Of a stretch of 64,000 nt of DNA, positions 46,312-55,217 are shown piece by piece. The stretch lies in assembly GCF_028688795.1 (NCBI RefSeq), contig NZ_JAQTXM010000009.1:62001-126000 (forward strand). The letters are read 5' to 3'. The notes beneath the pieces are model-generated. The model was not told the DNA's origin, did no database searches, and worked only from the letters and a program-made list of their open reading frames with translations. The position numbers and the translations under genes were made by a program. How positions within the stretch are numbered: the first letter of the stretch is position 1; each line of letters opens with the position of its first letter. Source of the DNA: Rhodoferax sp. (GTDB taxonomy: Bacteria; Pseudomonadota; Gammaproteobacteria; Burkholderiales; Burkholderiaceae_C).

Positions 46312-47949
46312 ATGACTGATAAATATTGTTCCGCCCCCCGCATTGTCCTGGCCACGCTGAACGCCCGTTACATCCACGCCTCGCTTGGCCTGCGTTGTCT
46401 GCTGGCCAACCTGGACTTGCATGGTGGCGCGGGCTTGCGTGCACAGACCGTGCTGCGCGAATACACCATCAACCGCGCGCCGGCTGACGTGGTGGCGGAC
46501 CTGCTGGGCGACGCGGGCGGTGCCGTGCAGATCGTCGGTTTTGGTGTGTACATCTGGAACGTGACACAAACCTGTGAGGTGCTGCGCCTGCTCAAAGCGG
46601 CGCGGCCAGCGGTCAAGATCGTGCTGGGTGGGCCGGAGGTCAGCCACGAGGTCGACCAGCAGCCCATCACCGCGCTGGCCGACCATGTCATCACTGGTTG
46701 GGGCGATGTGAGTTTTGCCAAGCTGTGTCGTGCGCTGCTGGACGGCCCCCAGCCGCTCATGAAAATCATCCCTGGCGAGCAGCCCGCGCTTGAGCACCTG
46801 GCGCTGCCGTATGCCGAGTACAGCGATGCCGATCTGGCGCACCGCCTGCTCTACGTGGAGGCGTCGCGCGGTTGCCCGTTCAAGTGCGAGTTTTGCCTGA
46901 GCTCGCTTGACAAAACCGCCTGGGGCTTTGAATTGGGCCGCGTGCTGACGGCGCTGGACGGCTTGTACCAGCGTGGCGCGCGCACCTTCAAGTTTGTCGA
47001 CCGCACCTTCAACCTGAAGGTCGAGCATTCGGTGCGCATCCTGCAGTTTTTTCTGGACCGCTTGCCAGCGCCCGGTGCGCACGCCAATGAGCAGCTTTTC
47101 TTGCACTTTGAAGTCATCCCAGACCACTTGCCAGACCGTCTGAAGCTGCTGCTGGCGCAATTTCCGCCGGGTGTGTTGCAGCTTGAAGTGGGCGTGCAGA
47201 GTTTTAACGAGGTGGTGCAGCACACCATCTCGCGGCGCCAAGACAACGCCGCCACCGAGGCCAACCTGCGCTGGCTGCTGGCCCACACCCACGCGCACAT
47301 CCACGCCGATTTGATCTTTGGCCTGCCCGGCGAAACCCTGCATAGTTTTGCCGAGGGCTTTGACCGCCTGTTGGGCGTTGGCCCGCATGAGATTCAGCTC
47401 GGCATTTTGAAGCGCCTGCGCGGCACGCCAATCACCCGCCACACCCAGACGCATGGCATGGTGTATGACACGCAGCCACCCTACACCGTGCAGCAAACCG
47501 GCGTGGTCGATGCCGCCACCCTGCAACGCTTTGCCAGGTTTGCCCGTTACTGGGATGTGCTGGCGAATTCGGGCCGATTTGCGCAAACGCTGGCATTGCT
47601 GTTGCACACAGCATCCGACAAGGCTGTGCAGAGTGTTGGGCGCACCCTGGTCGCGCCATCGGATTCACCGTTCTGGCGTTTTTGGGCGTTTGCAGACTGG
47701 CTGTGGGCGCGCTCCGAAGCCACCCACCGGCTGACGCCTGAGCTGCTGGTGGACGCCTTGTTTGACTACCTCAGCCAAAGCCTGCCGGCAGATGCGGTGC
47801 GCCAGGCCCTGCTGGCCGACTACACCACCAGTGGCGCTCGCGCCAACCCCAGCGCCTTGCAAGGCCTGCTGCCAAGGGTTGCGCCAGCACCGGCCAAAAC
47901 GGCGCGCACCTTGGCTGCACGCCAGGAACGGCATCGTGTTACGCCCTGA
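46312..47949 (+). CDS. B12-binding-domain radical SAM protein (DUF4080)
   Basis: 545-residue enzyme. The N-terminal cobalamin-binding-like domain (~10-140) has [17 protein letters not shown] and [11 protein letters not shown]. The radical SAM core has the cluster motif CPFKCEFC near residue 187 preceded by LLYVEASRG, then HFEVIPD and [10 protein letters not shown]. The C-terminal ~200 residues ([16 protein letters not shown]) fit DUF4080. Substrate unknown; such enzymes often do methylations. The B12-type domain is interesting beside the B12-dependent EutBC genes, though no shared operon exists. Confidence 0.88.
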   Translation: MTDKYCSAPRIVLATLNARYIHASLGLRCLLANLDLHGGAGLRAQTVLREYTINRAPADVVADLLGDAGGAVQIVGFGVYIWNVTQTCEVLRLLKAARPAVKIVLGGPEVSHEVDQQPITALADHVITGWGDVSFAKLCRALLDGPQPLMKIIPGEQPALEHLALPYAEYSDADLAHRLLYVEASRGCPFKCEFCLSSLDKTAWGFELGRVLTALDGLYQRGARTFKFVDRTFNLKVEHSVRILQFFLDRLPAPGAHANEQLFLHFEVIPDHLPDRLKLLLAQFPPGVLQLEVGVQSFNEVVQHTISRRQDNAATEANLRWLLAHTHAHIHADLIFGLPGETLHSFAEGFDRLLGVGPHEIQLGILKRLRGTPITRHTQTHGMVYDTQPPYTVQQTGVVDAATLQRFARFARYWDVLANSGRFAQTLALLLHTASDKAVQSVGRTLVAPSDSPFWRFWAFADWLWARSEATHRLTPELLVDALFDYLSQSLPADAVRQALLADYTTSGARANPSALQGLLPRVAPAPAKTARTLAARQERHRVTP

Positions 47950-48024
47950 TGCAAGATGCCGCCTTAGCCACATCGCGGCGGTAGCATTGCGGCCTGCTGT
48001 TTTTACTAACCCACAGACCACACT

Positions 48025-49155
48025 ATGCGCATTCTTCACAAACTCCTGGCTCTTGCCCTGGCCTTTTGCAGCCCGCTGGCCATGGCTGAGACCGGGGTGA
48101 CCGACAAAGAAATCCTGATCGGCCAGTTTGCCGCCATGACCGGGCCGGCCGCACAACTCGGGCAGCGCATGCAGGTGGGCATGTTGACCTATTTTTCTGC
48201 GGTGAACGCGCTGGGCGGCATCAACGGGCGCAGCCTCAAGCTGGTCACTCGTGACGATGGTTATGAGCCCGACAAAGCCGCGGCCGCAGTCAAGGCGCTG
48301 ATTCAAGAGGACAAGGTGTTTGCCCTGGCCGGTGCCGTGGGCACCCCCACCGGGTTGGCCGCCTTGCCGATCGTGACCGAGCAACAGGTGCCGCTGGTGG
48401 GCATGTTCACCGGTGCGCAGGCGCTGCGTGAGCCGTTTAACCGGCAGGTGTTTCATGTGCGAGCCAGTTATTTTGATGAAACCGAGCGCATCGTGCAGCA
48501 CCTGACCACGTTAGGCATCAAAAAAATCGCCGTGTTCTACCAAAACGACTCCTACGGCAAAGCCGGTCTGGAGGGTGTGGAGCGTGCGCTGACCAAACGT
48601 CAGCTCAAGCCCGTCGCCATCGGCACGGTGGAGCGCAACAGCGTGGACACGGCGCAGGCCTTGGCCAGCATCCTGAAGGCCGAGCCCGAAGCCGTGGTGC
48701 AAATCAGTGCCTACAAAAGCTGTGCCGCCTTCATCAAGCTGGCGCGTGGCAAAGGCTATGGCGGGCAGTTTTTTAACGTGAGCTTTGTCGGCTCAGCGGC
48801 GCTGGCGCAAGAGCTGGGCGAAGTGGGCCAGGGGGTGGTGATTTCGCAGGTGGTGCCGTTCCCATACGCCGCCAAGGTGGCAGTGGTGCGCGAGTACCAG
48901 CAGCACATGCTGGCAGCGGGTCAGAAAGACTTTGATTTCTCTAGTCTGGAGGGTTACTTGACCGCGCGCGTACTCACCGAAGGCCTGCGCCGGGCCGGCA
49001 AAGCCCTGACGCGTGACGCGCTGATTGCCGGTCTGGAGAGCATGCGCGACGTGAACCTGGGCGGTTTCGTGGTGAATTACAGCGCCAAAAACCACCAGGG
49101 TTCCACCTTTACCGACTTGACCATCATCGGACGCGATGGCAAGTTCATGCACTAA
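48025..49155 (+). CDS. Periplasmic amino-acid-type ABC binding protein
   Basis: 376-residue protein of the branched-chain amino acid (LivJ/Peripla_BP_6) binding family, with a Sec signal peptide ending LAMAETG near residue 22. The core has ILIGQFAAMTGPAAQLGQ, GGINGRSLKLVTRDDGYEP and KIAVFYQNDSYGKAG. No permease or ATPase genes accompany it, so it must use a system elsewhere or have a sensing role. It follows the radical SAM gene by 75 bases. Confidence 0.88.
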   Translation: MRILHKLLALALAFCSPLAMAETGVTDKEILIGQFAAMTGPAAQLGQRMQVGMLTYFSAVNALGGINGRSLKLVTRDDGYEPDKAAAAVKALIQEDKVFALAGAVGTPTGLAALPIVTEQQVPLVGMFTGAQALREPFNRQVFHVRASYFDETERIVQHLTTLGIKKIAVFYQNDSYGKAGLEGVERALTKRQLKPVAIGTVERNSVDTAQALASILKAEPEAVVQISAYKSCAAFIKLARGKGYGGQFFNVSFVGSAALAQELGEVGQGVVISQVVPFPYAAKVAVVREYQQHMLAAGQKDFDFSSLEGYLTARVLTEGLRRAGKALTRDALIAGLESMRDVNLGGFVVNYSAKNHQGSTFTDLTIIGRDGKFMH

Positions 49156-49165
49156 TTGCTATGTA

Positions 49166-49209
49166 TTAAATGGCTACTTGCGCTTTATTTATAAGGGCTA
49201 CAGCCTGAT
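49166..49209 (-). repeat. Dispersed repeat between the binding-protein gene and deoA
   Basis: On the minus strand: AGGCTGTAGCCCTTATAAAT, then AAGCGCAAGTAGCCATTT. It lies between convergent genes, next to the deoA stop at 49213, and its short GGCTGTAGCC stem could help end transcription. Confidence 0.75.
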
Positions 49210-49212
49210 TTG

Positions 49213-50538
49213 TTATAAATTTTGCGCGATGCGCCGCAGCAGCACAGGTGCTGGTGCCACTGGCTGCTCGCTGAGCTGAATGCTCGCCAGCAGCGTGAGC
49301 CGGGCGCGCTCGGCTCTGGCAGCGTCAGCCGCATGCACCACGGCCAGCACATCGCCCGCCTGCACGGCCTGGCCAATTTGGACGAATTGCGTGAAGCCCA
49401 CGCGTGCATCGACCGCGTCGCTGGCTTGGCGCCTGCCACCGCCAAGCGCCACCACCGCCAGGCCAATGTCACGCGTGGCCATGCCGCTGACCCAGCCGCT
49501 GCGCGGCGCTGGCACGGTGAGCTGCACCGGGGCTTGTGGCAAGTAGTGGCCGGGTCGATCGACAAAATCCGCCGGGCCACCCAGTGCCGTCACCATGCGG
49601 GCAAACTGTGCTAGCCCTCGTCCACTGGTCAAAACTTGTTCTACTTTTTGCAGTGCGTCGGTTTCCGTTGTGGCCAGGCCACCCATCAGCAGCAGCTCGG
49701 CGCTCAGGCGCAGGGTGACTTCTTTCAGGCGTACATCGAGGTGCTTGTTTTTCAAAAAGTCAACCGCCTCGATCACTTCCAGCGCGTTGCCAGCGGTGCT
49801 GCCCAGCACCTGGTTCATGTCGGTGAGCCAGGCGCGCGTGGGCAGGCCAGCACCGTTGGCCACTTGCACCAGCGACTCGGCCAGCGTGGTCGCCATGTCC
49901 GGTGAATCGGCAAACGCGCCGTTGCCCACTTTCACGTCCATCACCAGGCCTTGCAACCCGGCAGCGAGTTTTTTGGACAGGATGCTGGCGGTGATGAGTG
50001 GCACGGATTCGACCGTGGCGGTGACGTCGCGAATGGCGTAGAGGCGGCGGTCGGCCGGGGCCAGCTCTGCGGTTTGGCCAATGATGGCGCAACCCGCCGT
50101 TTGCAGGGCGCGGTGCAGCATGGCCACATCAGGCGTGACGTTGTAGCCGGGGATGCTGCCCAGCTTGTCGAGCGTGCCGCCGGTGTGGCCCAGGCCGCGG
50201 CCCGAAATCATGGGAACGATGCCACCGCAGGCCGCCACGATAGGGGTCAGCATCAGGCTCACCTTGTCGCCGACGCCGCCGGTGGAATGTTTGTCCAGAA
50301 TCGGCCCGGTCAGATTGGCACCGGACCAGTCCATGACCAAACCAGAGTGCGTCATGGCTTGCGTCAGCGCCACGGTTTCATCGCGGCTCATGCCGTTCAA
50401 AAACATGGCCATGGCCAGTGCCGCAGCCTGGCCTTCGCTCCACGAGCCGTCGACCAGGCCTTTGACAAAGCTGTCGATGTGGGTGCGCTCCAGCGTGCGG
50501 CCGTCGCGTTTGATGCGGATGATTTCCTGGGCGAGCAT
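49213..50538 (-). CDS. deoA: Thymidine phosphorylase
   Basis: 441-residue enzyme converting thymidine and phosphate to thymine and deoxyribose-1-phosphate; E. coli DeoA is 440. Visible are the KHSTGGVGDKVSLMLTPIVAACG phosphate-binding signature, SGRGLGHTGGTLDKLGSIPGY and KLAAGLQGLVMDVKVGNGAF. ATG 50538 is used; upstream in-frame sequence overlaps deoC. It is the last gene of the pnp-deoC-deoA group, 10 bases after deoC. Confidence 0.95.
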   Translation of the reverse strand: MLAQEIIRIKRDGRTLERTHIDSFVKGLVDGSWSEGQAAALAMAMFLNGMSRDETVALTQAMTHSGLVMDWSGANLTGPILDKHSTGGVGDKVSLMLTPIVAACGGIVPMISGRGLGHTGGTLDKLGSIPGYNVTPDVAMLHRALQTAGCAIIGQTAELAPADRRLYAIRDVTATVESVPLITASILSKKLAAGLQGLVMDVKVGNGAFADSPDMATTLAESLVQVANGAGLPTRAWLTDMNQVLGSTAGNALEVIEAVDFLKNKHLDVRLKEVTLRLSAELLLMGGLATTETDALQKVEQVLTSGRGLAQFARMVTALGGPADFVDRPGHYLPQAPVQLTVPAPRSGWVSGMATRDIGLAVVALGGGRRQASDAVDARVGFTQFVQIGQAVQAGDVLAVVHAADAARAERARLTLLASIQLSEQPVAPAPVLLRRIAQNL

Positions 50539-50548
50539 GGGTACTTTC

Positions 50549-51352
50549 TCAGTAACTGCCAAGCTGCGTTGGGCTGGCATCGGTGCAACCCTCCAGCACG
50601 GTTTCAATGTCGCCCAGCAAGCTGCTGGCGCCAATGCGAAAACGCTTCGGTGTCAAGGCGGCATCGCCCAGATACTGCTGCATGAGTGCTTCATAAACAA
50701 TAGCTTCTTGCGCAGTCTTTATGCCGCCTGAAGCCTTAAAACCTGCATAACTTATGGCTGTGGGGTGGGCGGCAATGGTGGCCAGCATGACGCGGGCAGC
50801 ATCGGGCGTGGCGTGCACGGCAGTTTTGCCGGTGCTGGTTTTCAGGAAGTCTGCGCCGCTGTCCAGGGCAAGCCGGCTGGCGCGCCCAATGAGTTCTGGC
50901 GTTTTGAGTTCACCAGTTTCAAGAATCACTTTGAGCGTCAGGCCGAGGCACATCTGGCGCACCGCCACCAGCAGTTGGGTTACCGCCGCTTCGTCACCGG
51001 CCATCAAGGCCATGTAGGGCAGCACCACGTCCACATCTTGCGCGCCGGCCTTCACGATTTGCAGGGTGTCTTGCACGGCTGCTGCCACGTCCGCATTGCC
51101 ATGCGGAAAATTGGCCACCGCTGCCACGCCAATGTGGGCGGGCAGTTGCGCGCGGGCAAAGGCGGCCAGGCGCGGCCAGACGCACACCGCCGCTACTGGG
51201 CCGAACGGGCTTTGGGCGCGGTGGCAAAGTTTGGCAACGTCGGCCTCGGTGTCAATGTCATTGAGGCTGGTGAGGTCCAGGCAGGCCAAGGCGATGCGGG
51301 CGCTGTGCTGCAGGTCATGCGGCCAGGTGGTTGGGGTGTTTGGGCTTGTCAT
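50549..51352 (-). CDS. deoC: Deoxyribose-phosphate aldolase
   Basis: 267-residue aldolase splitting deoxyribose-5-phosphate into glyceraldehyde-3-phosphate and acetaldehyde. Active-site regions are DVDVVLPYMAL, KVILETGELKT (first lysine), DFLKTSTGK (Schiff-base lysine) and AGFKASGGIKTAQEA (second lysine). The codons of this last stretch (50697-50733) look like the dispersed repeat (about 26 of 37 bases alike). Coupled with deoA and pnp. Confidence 0.94.
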   Translation of the reverse strand: MTSPNTPTTWPHDLQHSARIALACLDLTSLNDIDTEADVAKLCHRAQSPFGPVAAVCVWPRLAAFARAQLPAHIGVAAVANFPHGNADVAAAVQDTLQIVKAGAQDVDVVLPYMALMAGDEAAVTQLLVAVRQMCLGLTLKVILETGELKTPELIGRASRLALDSGADFLKTSTGKTAVHATPDAARVMLATIAAHPTAISYAGFKASGGIKTAQEAIVYEALMQQYLGDAALTPKRFRIGASSLLGDIETVLEGCTDASPTQLGSY

Positions 51353-51425
51353 GATGGCTTTTAATGATACGTTGGTGAATGGCTTTGCATCTCGGTTTCG
51401 TGGGTTTGACCGGCGCAGCGGCAGT

Positions 51426-51475
51426 CTTTGGCGGCCTCCTCATACTGGGGTACCAGAAATCGTCGGCCGCCAAAG
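51426..51475. terminator. Strong hairpin between pnp and deoC
   Basis: CTTTGGCGGCC and GGCCGCCAAAG are perfect 11-base arms enclosing 28 bases that hold a smaller CTGG/CCAG stem. No T-tract follows on either strand. It occupies the 197-base pnp-deoC spacer, which otherwise shows no convincing gene, and may process or stabilise the message. Confidence 0.55.
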
Positions 51476-51549
51476 CCAGCCACTGCGCTGGCGTGCGTCG
51501 CCCACCCATCAGGCTTGAACGGGTGCGTCCGGTGGTCAGCCTGCCGAAC

Positions 51550-52344
51550 TTATGGCAACGCAGCAATGATGTCTGCCAGCAGCCGGCTGGCCGTCGCGTT
51601 GCCTTCCTGCGCTTGGCTCAAGGTATGCGCATGGCTCAAATTTTCTGAAGACATGCCTGCTCCAAAATTGGTGATGATTGAGAGCGCCAGCACCCGCAGC
51701 CCCAAGTGCCGCGCGATGATGGTCTCAGGCACCGTGCTCATGCCCACGGCATCGGCACCCAGTAGCTGCGCCATGCGGATCTCGGCAGGGGTCTCAAACT
51801 GCGGCCCCAGAAACCAGGCATACACCCCTTCAAAAAGAGTAGCGCCTTGCGCTTGTGCTATTTGGGTTGCAAGCTGATTTAGCTTGCAATCATAGGCGTT
51901 GACCATGTTGACAAAACGCGCGTTGCCATCAAGCCCTACCAGCGGCGAACGCTGCGGCAAGTTCAGGTGGTCGGTGACCAGCATCAGGCTTTGCGGCGGC
52001 ATGTCCAAGCGTAAGCTCCCTGCGGCGTTGGTTTGCACCAGCGTGTGGCAGCCCAGTCCTTTCAGCACCCGCAGCGGCTCCGCCATGCCGTCCACCGCGC
52101 CGGTCTCATAGCCGTGTTTACGCCCGCTCATCACCGCCACGGCTTGCCCGCCAATGTGGCCCAGCCACAGTGTGGCGTTGTGCCCGGCCACCGTGGGTTG
52201 GGGAAACCCTTCAAGGTCTTTGTATGGCATCTGGATGGCATCTGTGATGTGCTCCGTCAACCCGCCCCAGCCAGACCCTAGCACCACGGCGACGCGGGGC
52301 TGGAAATGACCGGCGCGCTGGCGGATGGTGTCAAGGGCGTTCAT
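51550..52344 (-). CDS. Purine nucleoside phosphorylase (trimeric class)
   Basis: 264-residue enzyme of PNP family 2, cleaving purine nucleosides with phosphate. It shows VVLGSGWGGL (phosphate loop), GHNATLWLGHIGG, SGRKHGYETG, TNAAGSLRLDM, GPQFETPAEIRM and GADAVGMSTVPE (purine site), ending SITTNFGAGMS-like (here SIITNFGAGMS). It lies between cdd and deoC on the same strand as a nucleoside-salvage group. Confidence 0.93.
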   Translation of the reverse strand: MNALDTIRQRAGHFQPRVAVVLGSGWGGLTEHITDAIQMPYKDLEGFPQPTVAGHNATLWLGHIGGQAVAVMSGRKHGYETGAVDGMAEPLRVLKGLGCHTLVQTNAAGSLRLDMPPQSLMLVTDHLNLPQRSPLVGLDGNARFVNMVNAYDCKLNQLATQIAQAQGATLFEGVYAWFLGPQFETPAEIRMAQLLGADAVGMSTVPETIIARHLGLRVLALSIITNFGAGMSSENLSHAHTLSQAQEGNATASRLLADIIAALP

Positions 52345-52414
52345 GCGGGTTGCCCGAAATTCAGTCTGATGCCTTGCCAGTCACAAGGGTAGATAAGCGC
52401 CGATGCGGGATGTC

Positions 52415-52879
52415 TCATGCGGTGCCCAGGTGGTCTGGCCCAAAACTTTCGGGCAGCAACTGCGCCAGGGTGTAGCGCGGGCCAAGTTCTGCGTCGTTGG
52501 CGGCGAGGATGGGCATGGTGGGCGCGCCAAATTCACGCAATTTCTGCCTGCAGCCCCCGCAGGGTGTGGTCCATGCACTCTTGTTTTTGCCACCGTTGCC
52601 AACCACCAGCACGGCCAGCGCGCGCGTGCTGCCTGCCAGCACCATGGCCGACAGGGCCGCGGCTTCGGCGCACAAGCCCTCGGGATACGCGGCGTTTTCC
52701 ACATTGCAGCCGGCGTGGATGCGGCCCTGTTCGTCAAGCACCGCTGCACCCACTTGGTACTGGGAATACGGCGCGTAAGCCTTCAGTTGCGCGCTGCGGG
52801 CAGCGGCCAGCAGGGCTTGTTGCTGTGGGTTAGTGAGCGCATCACCGGGTGGGTTTGGCTGGGTCATGGGCACATCCAT
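52415..52879 (-). CDS. cdd: Cytidine deaminase
   Basis: 154-residue zinc enzyme converting cytidine and deoxycytidine to uridine forms. The zinc site is split as GCNVENAAYPEGLCAEAAAL (first cysteine and general-base glutamate) and TPCGGCRQKLREF (the two further cysteines). ATG 52879 is taken; ATG 52867 is an equally good alternative. It starts 22 bases after eutC ends. Confidence 0.93.
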   Translation of the reverse strand: MDVPMTQPNPPGDALTNPQQQALLAAARSAQLKAYAPYSQYQVGAAVLDEQGRIHAGCNVENAAYPEGLCAEAAALSAMVLAGSTRALAVLVVGNGGKNKSAWTTPCGGCRQKLREFGAPTMPILAANDAELGPRYTLAQLLPESFGPDHLGTA

Positions 52880-52901
52880 CGTGTTGTAAGGTGTGGCGAT
52901 G

Positions 52902-53765
52902 TTAGAGGCCTTGCGCCAGTTCGTCGGTGACGATGCCCTTGCGGTGCAGACGGTCGTCCACATCGTCCTTCAGCCCAACGCCGCTGAGCTGCTTGATGCG
53001 CGCCTGAGTCAGCAGTCGGTGCAGCGTTAGTGCGGCCGCCTCGACAGATAAACCCGCGTCTCTCACGTTAGAAATGCAGTTTCTCTCCGCATCTGATCTG
53101 CCCACCCGGGGCGACCAGGTCAGGTACAGCCCCATGCTGTCGGGCGAACTCAGGCCCGGGCGCTCGCCAATCAGCATCACCACCAATTGCGCGTTGAGCT
53201 GCTCGCCCACTTCGTCGCCAATGGCCACGCGGCCCTGCTCTACCACCGTCAGCGGGGCAATGCGCCAGGTTTGGGCGGGGTCGTTTTGCAAGCGCTTGAG
53301 CATGTTGGCTACCAGCGGCAGCGCGTTTTGATGGATGGCCAGGGCGCTCAGGCCGTCTACCACCACAAAGGCCAGGTCAAACGCTGCATCGGCCGCGTGG
53401 TGGGTTGGGCTGCCTGCACTGTGGAGTAAGCCGCCTTCGTTGCGCGGCGCGGCTTGCCATTGCGCCAGCGTTTGCAGTGAGGCGGCGTTCAGCCGCCGCC
53501 CCAGGTCGGGCCGCTGCAAATACGTGGCGCGGTCCGCCGCCTGGCTGTGCAGCATCAGTGTGGGCAGGCCCAGCATTTGCAGACTGGCCGCCATACCGGT
53601 TGCGTCCAGTGGCAAATGCACCGCGTCACGCGCTTGTGCATGGGCCAGTTGAAACGCCAAGTGCGCACGGGTGGGCACACTGACCCCGGCGCGGCCGAGC
53701 GCAATGCGCGCGTCAGTGAACTGGCGCAAAGCGTCCCAGGGTGTTGGCGTGATCAGATGGCTCAT
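52902..53765 (-). CDS. eutC: Ethanolamine ammonia-lyase small subunit
   Basis: 287-residue light chain of the B12-dependent enzyme that makes acetaldehyde and ammonia from ethanolamine. It has TDARIALGRAGVSVPT, FVVVDGLSALAIHQNA (cobalamin-contact region), ERPGLSSPDSMGLYLTW and RNCISNVRDAGLSV. The start overlaps the eutB stop by four bases, as usual for these subunits. Confidence 0.94.
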   Translation of the reverse strand: MSHLITPTPWDALRQFTDARIALGRAGVSVPTRAHLAFQLAHAQARDAVHLPLDATGMAASLQMLGLPTLMLHSQAADRATYLQRPDLGRRLNAASLQTLAQWQAAPRNEGGLLHSAGSPTHHAADAAFDLAFVVVDGLSALAIHQNALPLVANMLKRLQNDPAQTWRIAPLTVVEQGRVAIGDEVGEQLNAQLVVMLIGERPGLSSPDSMGLYLTWSPRVGRSDAERNCISNVRDAGLSVEAAALTLHRLLTQARIKQLSGVGLKDDVDDRLHRKGIVTDELAQGL

Positions 53766-55195
53766 GCGGATGGCGCCCCCAGCCTTTGGATGGAGGCTGA
53801 AAAGGCGCTGGGCAACTGGGCTGTCAGGCGTTGCTGCCCGCTGCCAGAACCCGCTGGCGTGCCAAGCCCCATCTTCTCCAGCCAGGCCTCGAACTCGGGC
53901 GCGGCGCGCAACCCCAGCACTTGGCGCAACACCTGAGCGTCATGAAACGAGGTGCTTTGGTAGTTCAGCATGATGTCGTCTGAGCCCGGCACACCCATGA
54001 TGAAGTTGCAACCCGCGGCGCCCAGCATCAGCATCAGGGCGTCCATGTCGTCGCCATCGGCCTCGGCGTGGTTGGTGTAACACACGTCACAGCCCATCGG
54101 CAGGCCCAGCAGCTTGCCGCAAAAGTGGTCTTCCAGCCCGGCGCGGACGATTTGCTTGCCGTTGAACAAATACTCAGGGCCAATGAAGCCAACCACGGTG
54201 TTGACCAGCAACGGCTTGAAATGCCGCGCCACCGCGTAGGCGCGCGCCTCAATGGTTTGCTGGTCGCAGCCGTGGTGTGCCCCGGCACTGAGTGCACTGC
54301 CTTGGCCGGTCTCGAAATACATCACGTTGCTGCTGCGTTGGCCTTGTTCATCAAGCAGCGTGGCACGTTGCAGGGACAGTGCGGCTGAGCGCGCCTCTTG
54401 CAGCAGCGCCAGGTTCAGCCCAAAACCGGTGTTGGTGGCCTCGGTGCCACCAATCGACTGAAACACCAGATCTACCGGCGCACCACGCTCGATGGCCTGC
54501 AAGGTGTTGGTCACATGCGTCAACACGCACGACTGGGTTGGAATGCCGTAGCGGGTGATTGCCTCATCGAGCAGGTGCAGCAGTCGCACCACTTGGGGCA
54601 CGTTGTCGCTGGCCGGGTTGATGCCAATCACCGCGTCGCCACTGCCCAGCAGCAGGCCGTCGAGCAAGCTGGCGGCAATGCCTTGCAGGTCATCGGTCGG
54701 GTGGTTCGGCTGCAGCCGTGTGGCGAGCCGGCCAGCCAAGCCGATAGTGCTGCGAAAGCGTGTTACCACCTGGCATTTGCGGGCGATCAGGATCAAGTCT
54801 TGCACCCGGCAAATTTTGCTTACCGCCGCCACCATTTCCGGCGTCAGGCCGGGTGCCAGCGCGGCTAATGTTTGTGACGTGGCGTTATCGCTCAATAGCC
54901 AGTTGCGAAAGTCGCCTACGGTGAGGTGGCGCACTGGCGCAAAGGCTGCCACATCGTGCGTGTCCAGAATCAGCCGGGTGACCTCGTCGTCTTCATACGG
55001 CACCACGGCTTCATGCAAAAAGGTGCTGAGCGGCACATCTGCCAGCGCCATTTGCGCCGCCACGCGCTCCTGCGCGTTGGCTGCAGCGACCCCCGCCAGT
55101 TGGTCGCCTGAGCGCTCAGGGCTGGCCTTGGCCAGCAGGGTGCGCAAGTCGTCAAACCTGTAGTGACGGGTGCCAATGGTGTGGGCGTAAGGCAT
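53762..55195 (-). CDS. eutB: Ethanolamine ammonia-lyase large subunit
   Basis: 477-residue catalytic chain (453 in E. coli). Motifs are HYRFDDLRTLLAKASPERSGD, LNLALLQEARSAAL, YFETGQGSALSAGAHHGCDQQT, GFIGPEYLFNGKQI and CYTNHAEADGDDMDALMLML. ATG 55195 is chosen. No microcompartment or reactivase (eutA) genes are near, so this is the simple cytosolic version found in many non-enteric proteobacteria. Confidence 0.95.
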   Translation of the reverse strand: MPYAHTIGTRHYRFDDLRTLLAKASPERSGDQLAGVAAANAQERVAAQMALADVPLSTFLHEAVVPYEDDEVTRLILDTHDVAAFAPVRHLTVGDFRNWLLSDNATSQTLAALAPGLTPEMVAAVSKICRVQDLILIARKCQVVTRFRSTIGLAGRLATRLQPNHPTDDLQGIAASLLDGLLLGSGDAVIGINPASDNVPQVVRLLHLLDEAITRYGIPTQSCVLTHVTNTLQAIERGAPVDLVFQSIGGTEATNTGFGLNLALLQEARSAALSLQRATLLDEQGQRSSNVMYFETGQGSALSAGAHHGCDQQTIEARAYAVARHFKPLLVNTVVGFIGPEYLFNGKQIVRAGLEDHFCGKLLGLPMGCDVCYTNHAEADGDDMDALMLMLGAAGCNFIMGVPGSDDIMLNYQSTSFHDAQVLRQVLGLRAAPEFEAWLEKMGLGTPAGSGSGQQRLTAQLPSAFSASIQRLGAPSA

Positions 55196-55217
55196 GGTGG
55201 CCAGGCCAGTGCGAAAA

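Noticed and set aside
46300..47607. 435-codon open frame antisense to the radical SAM gene
   Set aside because: It mirrors a high-G+C coding gene, is rich in R/H/Q/A with no motif, and the plus-strand frame has clear radical SAM and B12 motifs.
50539..50634. Longer deoA start at 50634
   Set aside because: It would overlap deoC and precede the conserved LAQEIIRIKRDG opening of thymidine phosphorylase.
51366..51549. Short frames on both strands between pnp and deoC (for example 51379-51648 plus)
   Set aside because: They run through the 11-bp hairpin and into pnp on the other strand; no ribosome site or recognisable protein.
51840..51880. A further dispersed-repeat copy inside pnp
   Set aside because: Only about 11 of 14 core bases agree and the flanks do not; likely chance.
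55196..55217. Cobalamin riboswitch before eutB
   Set aside because: The spacer is only 22 bases and has no B12-box-like sequence.
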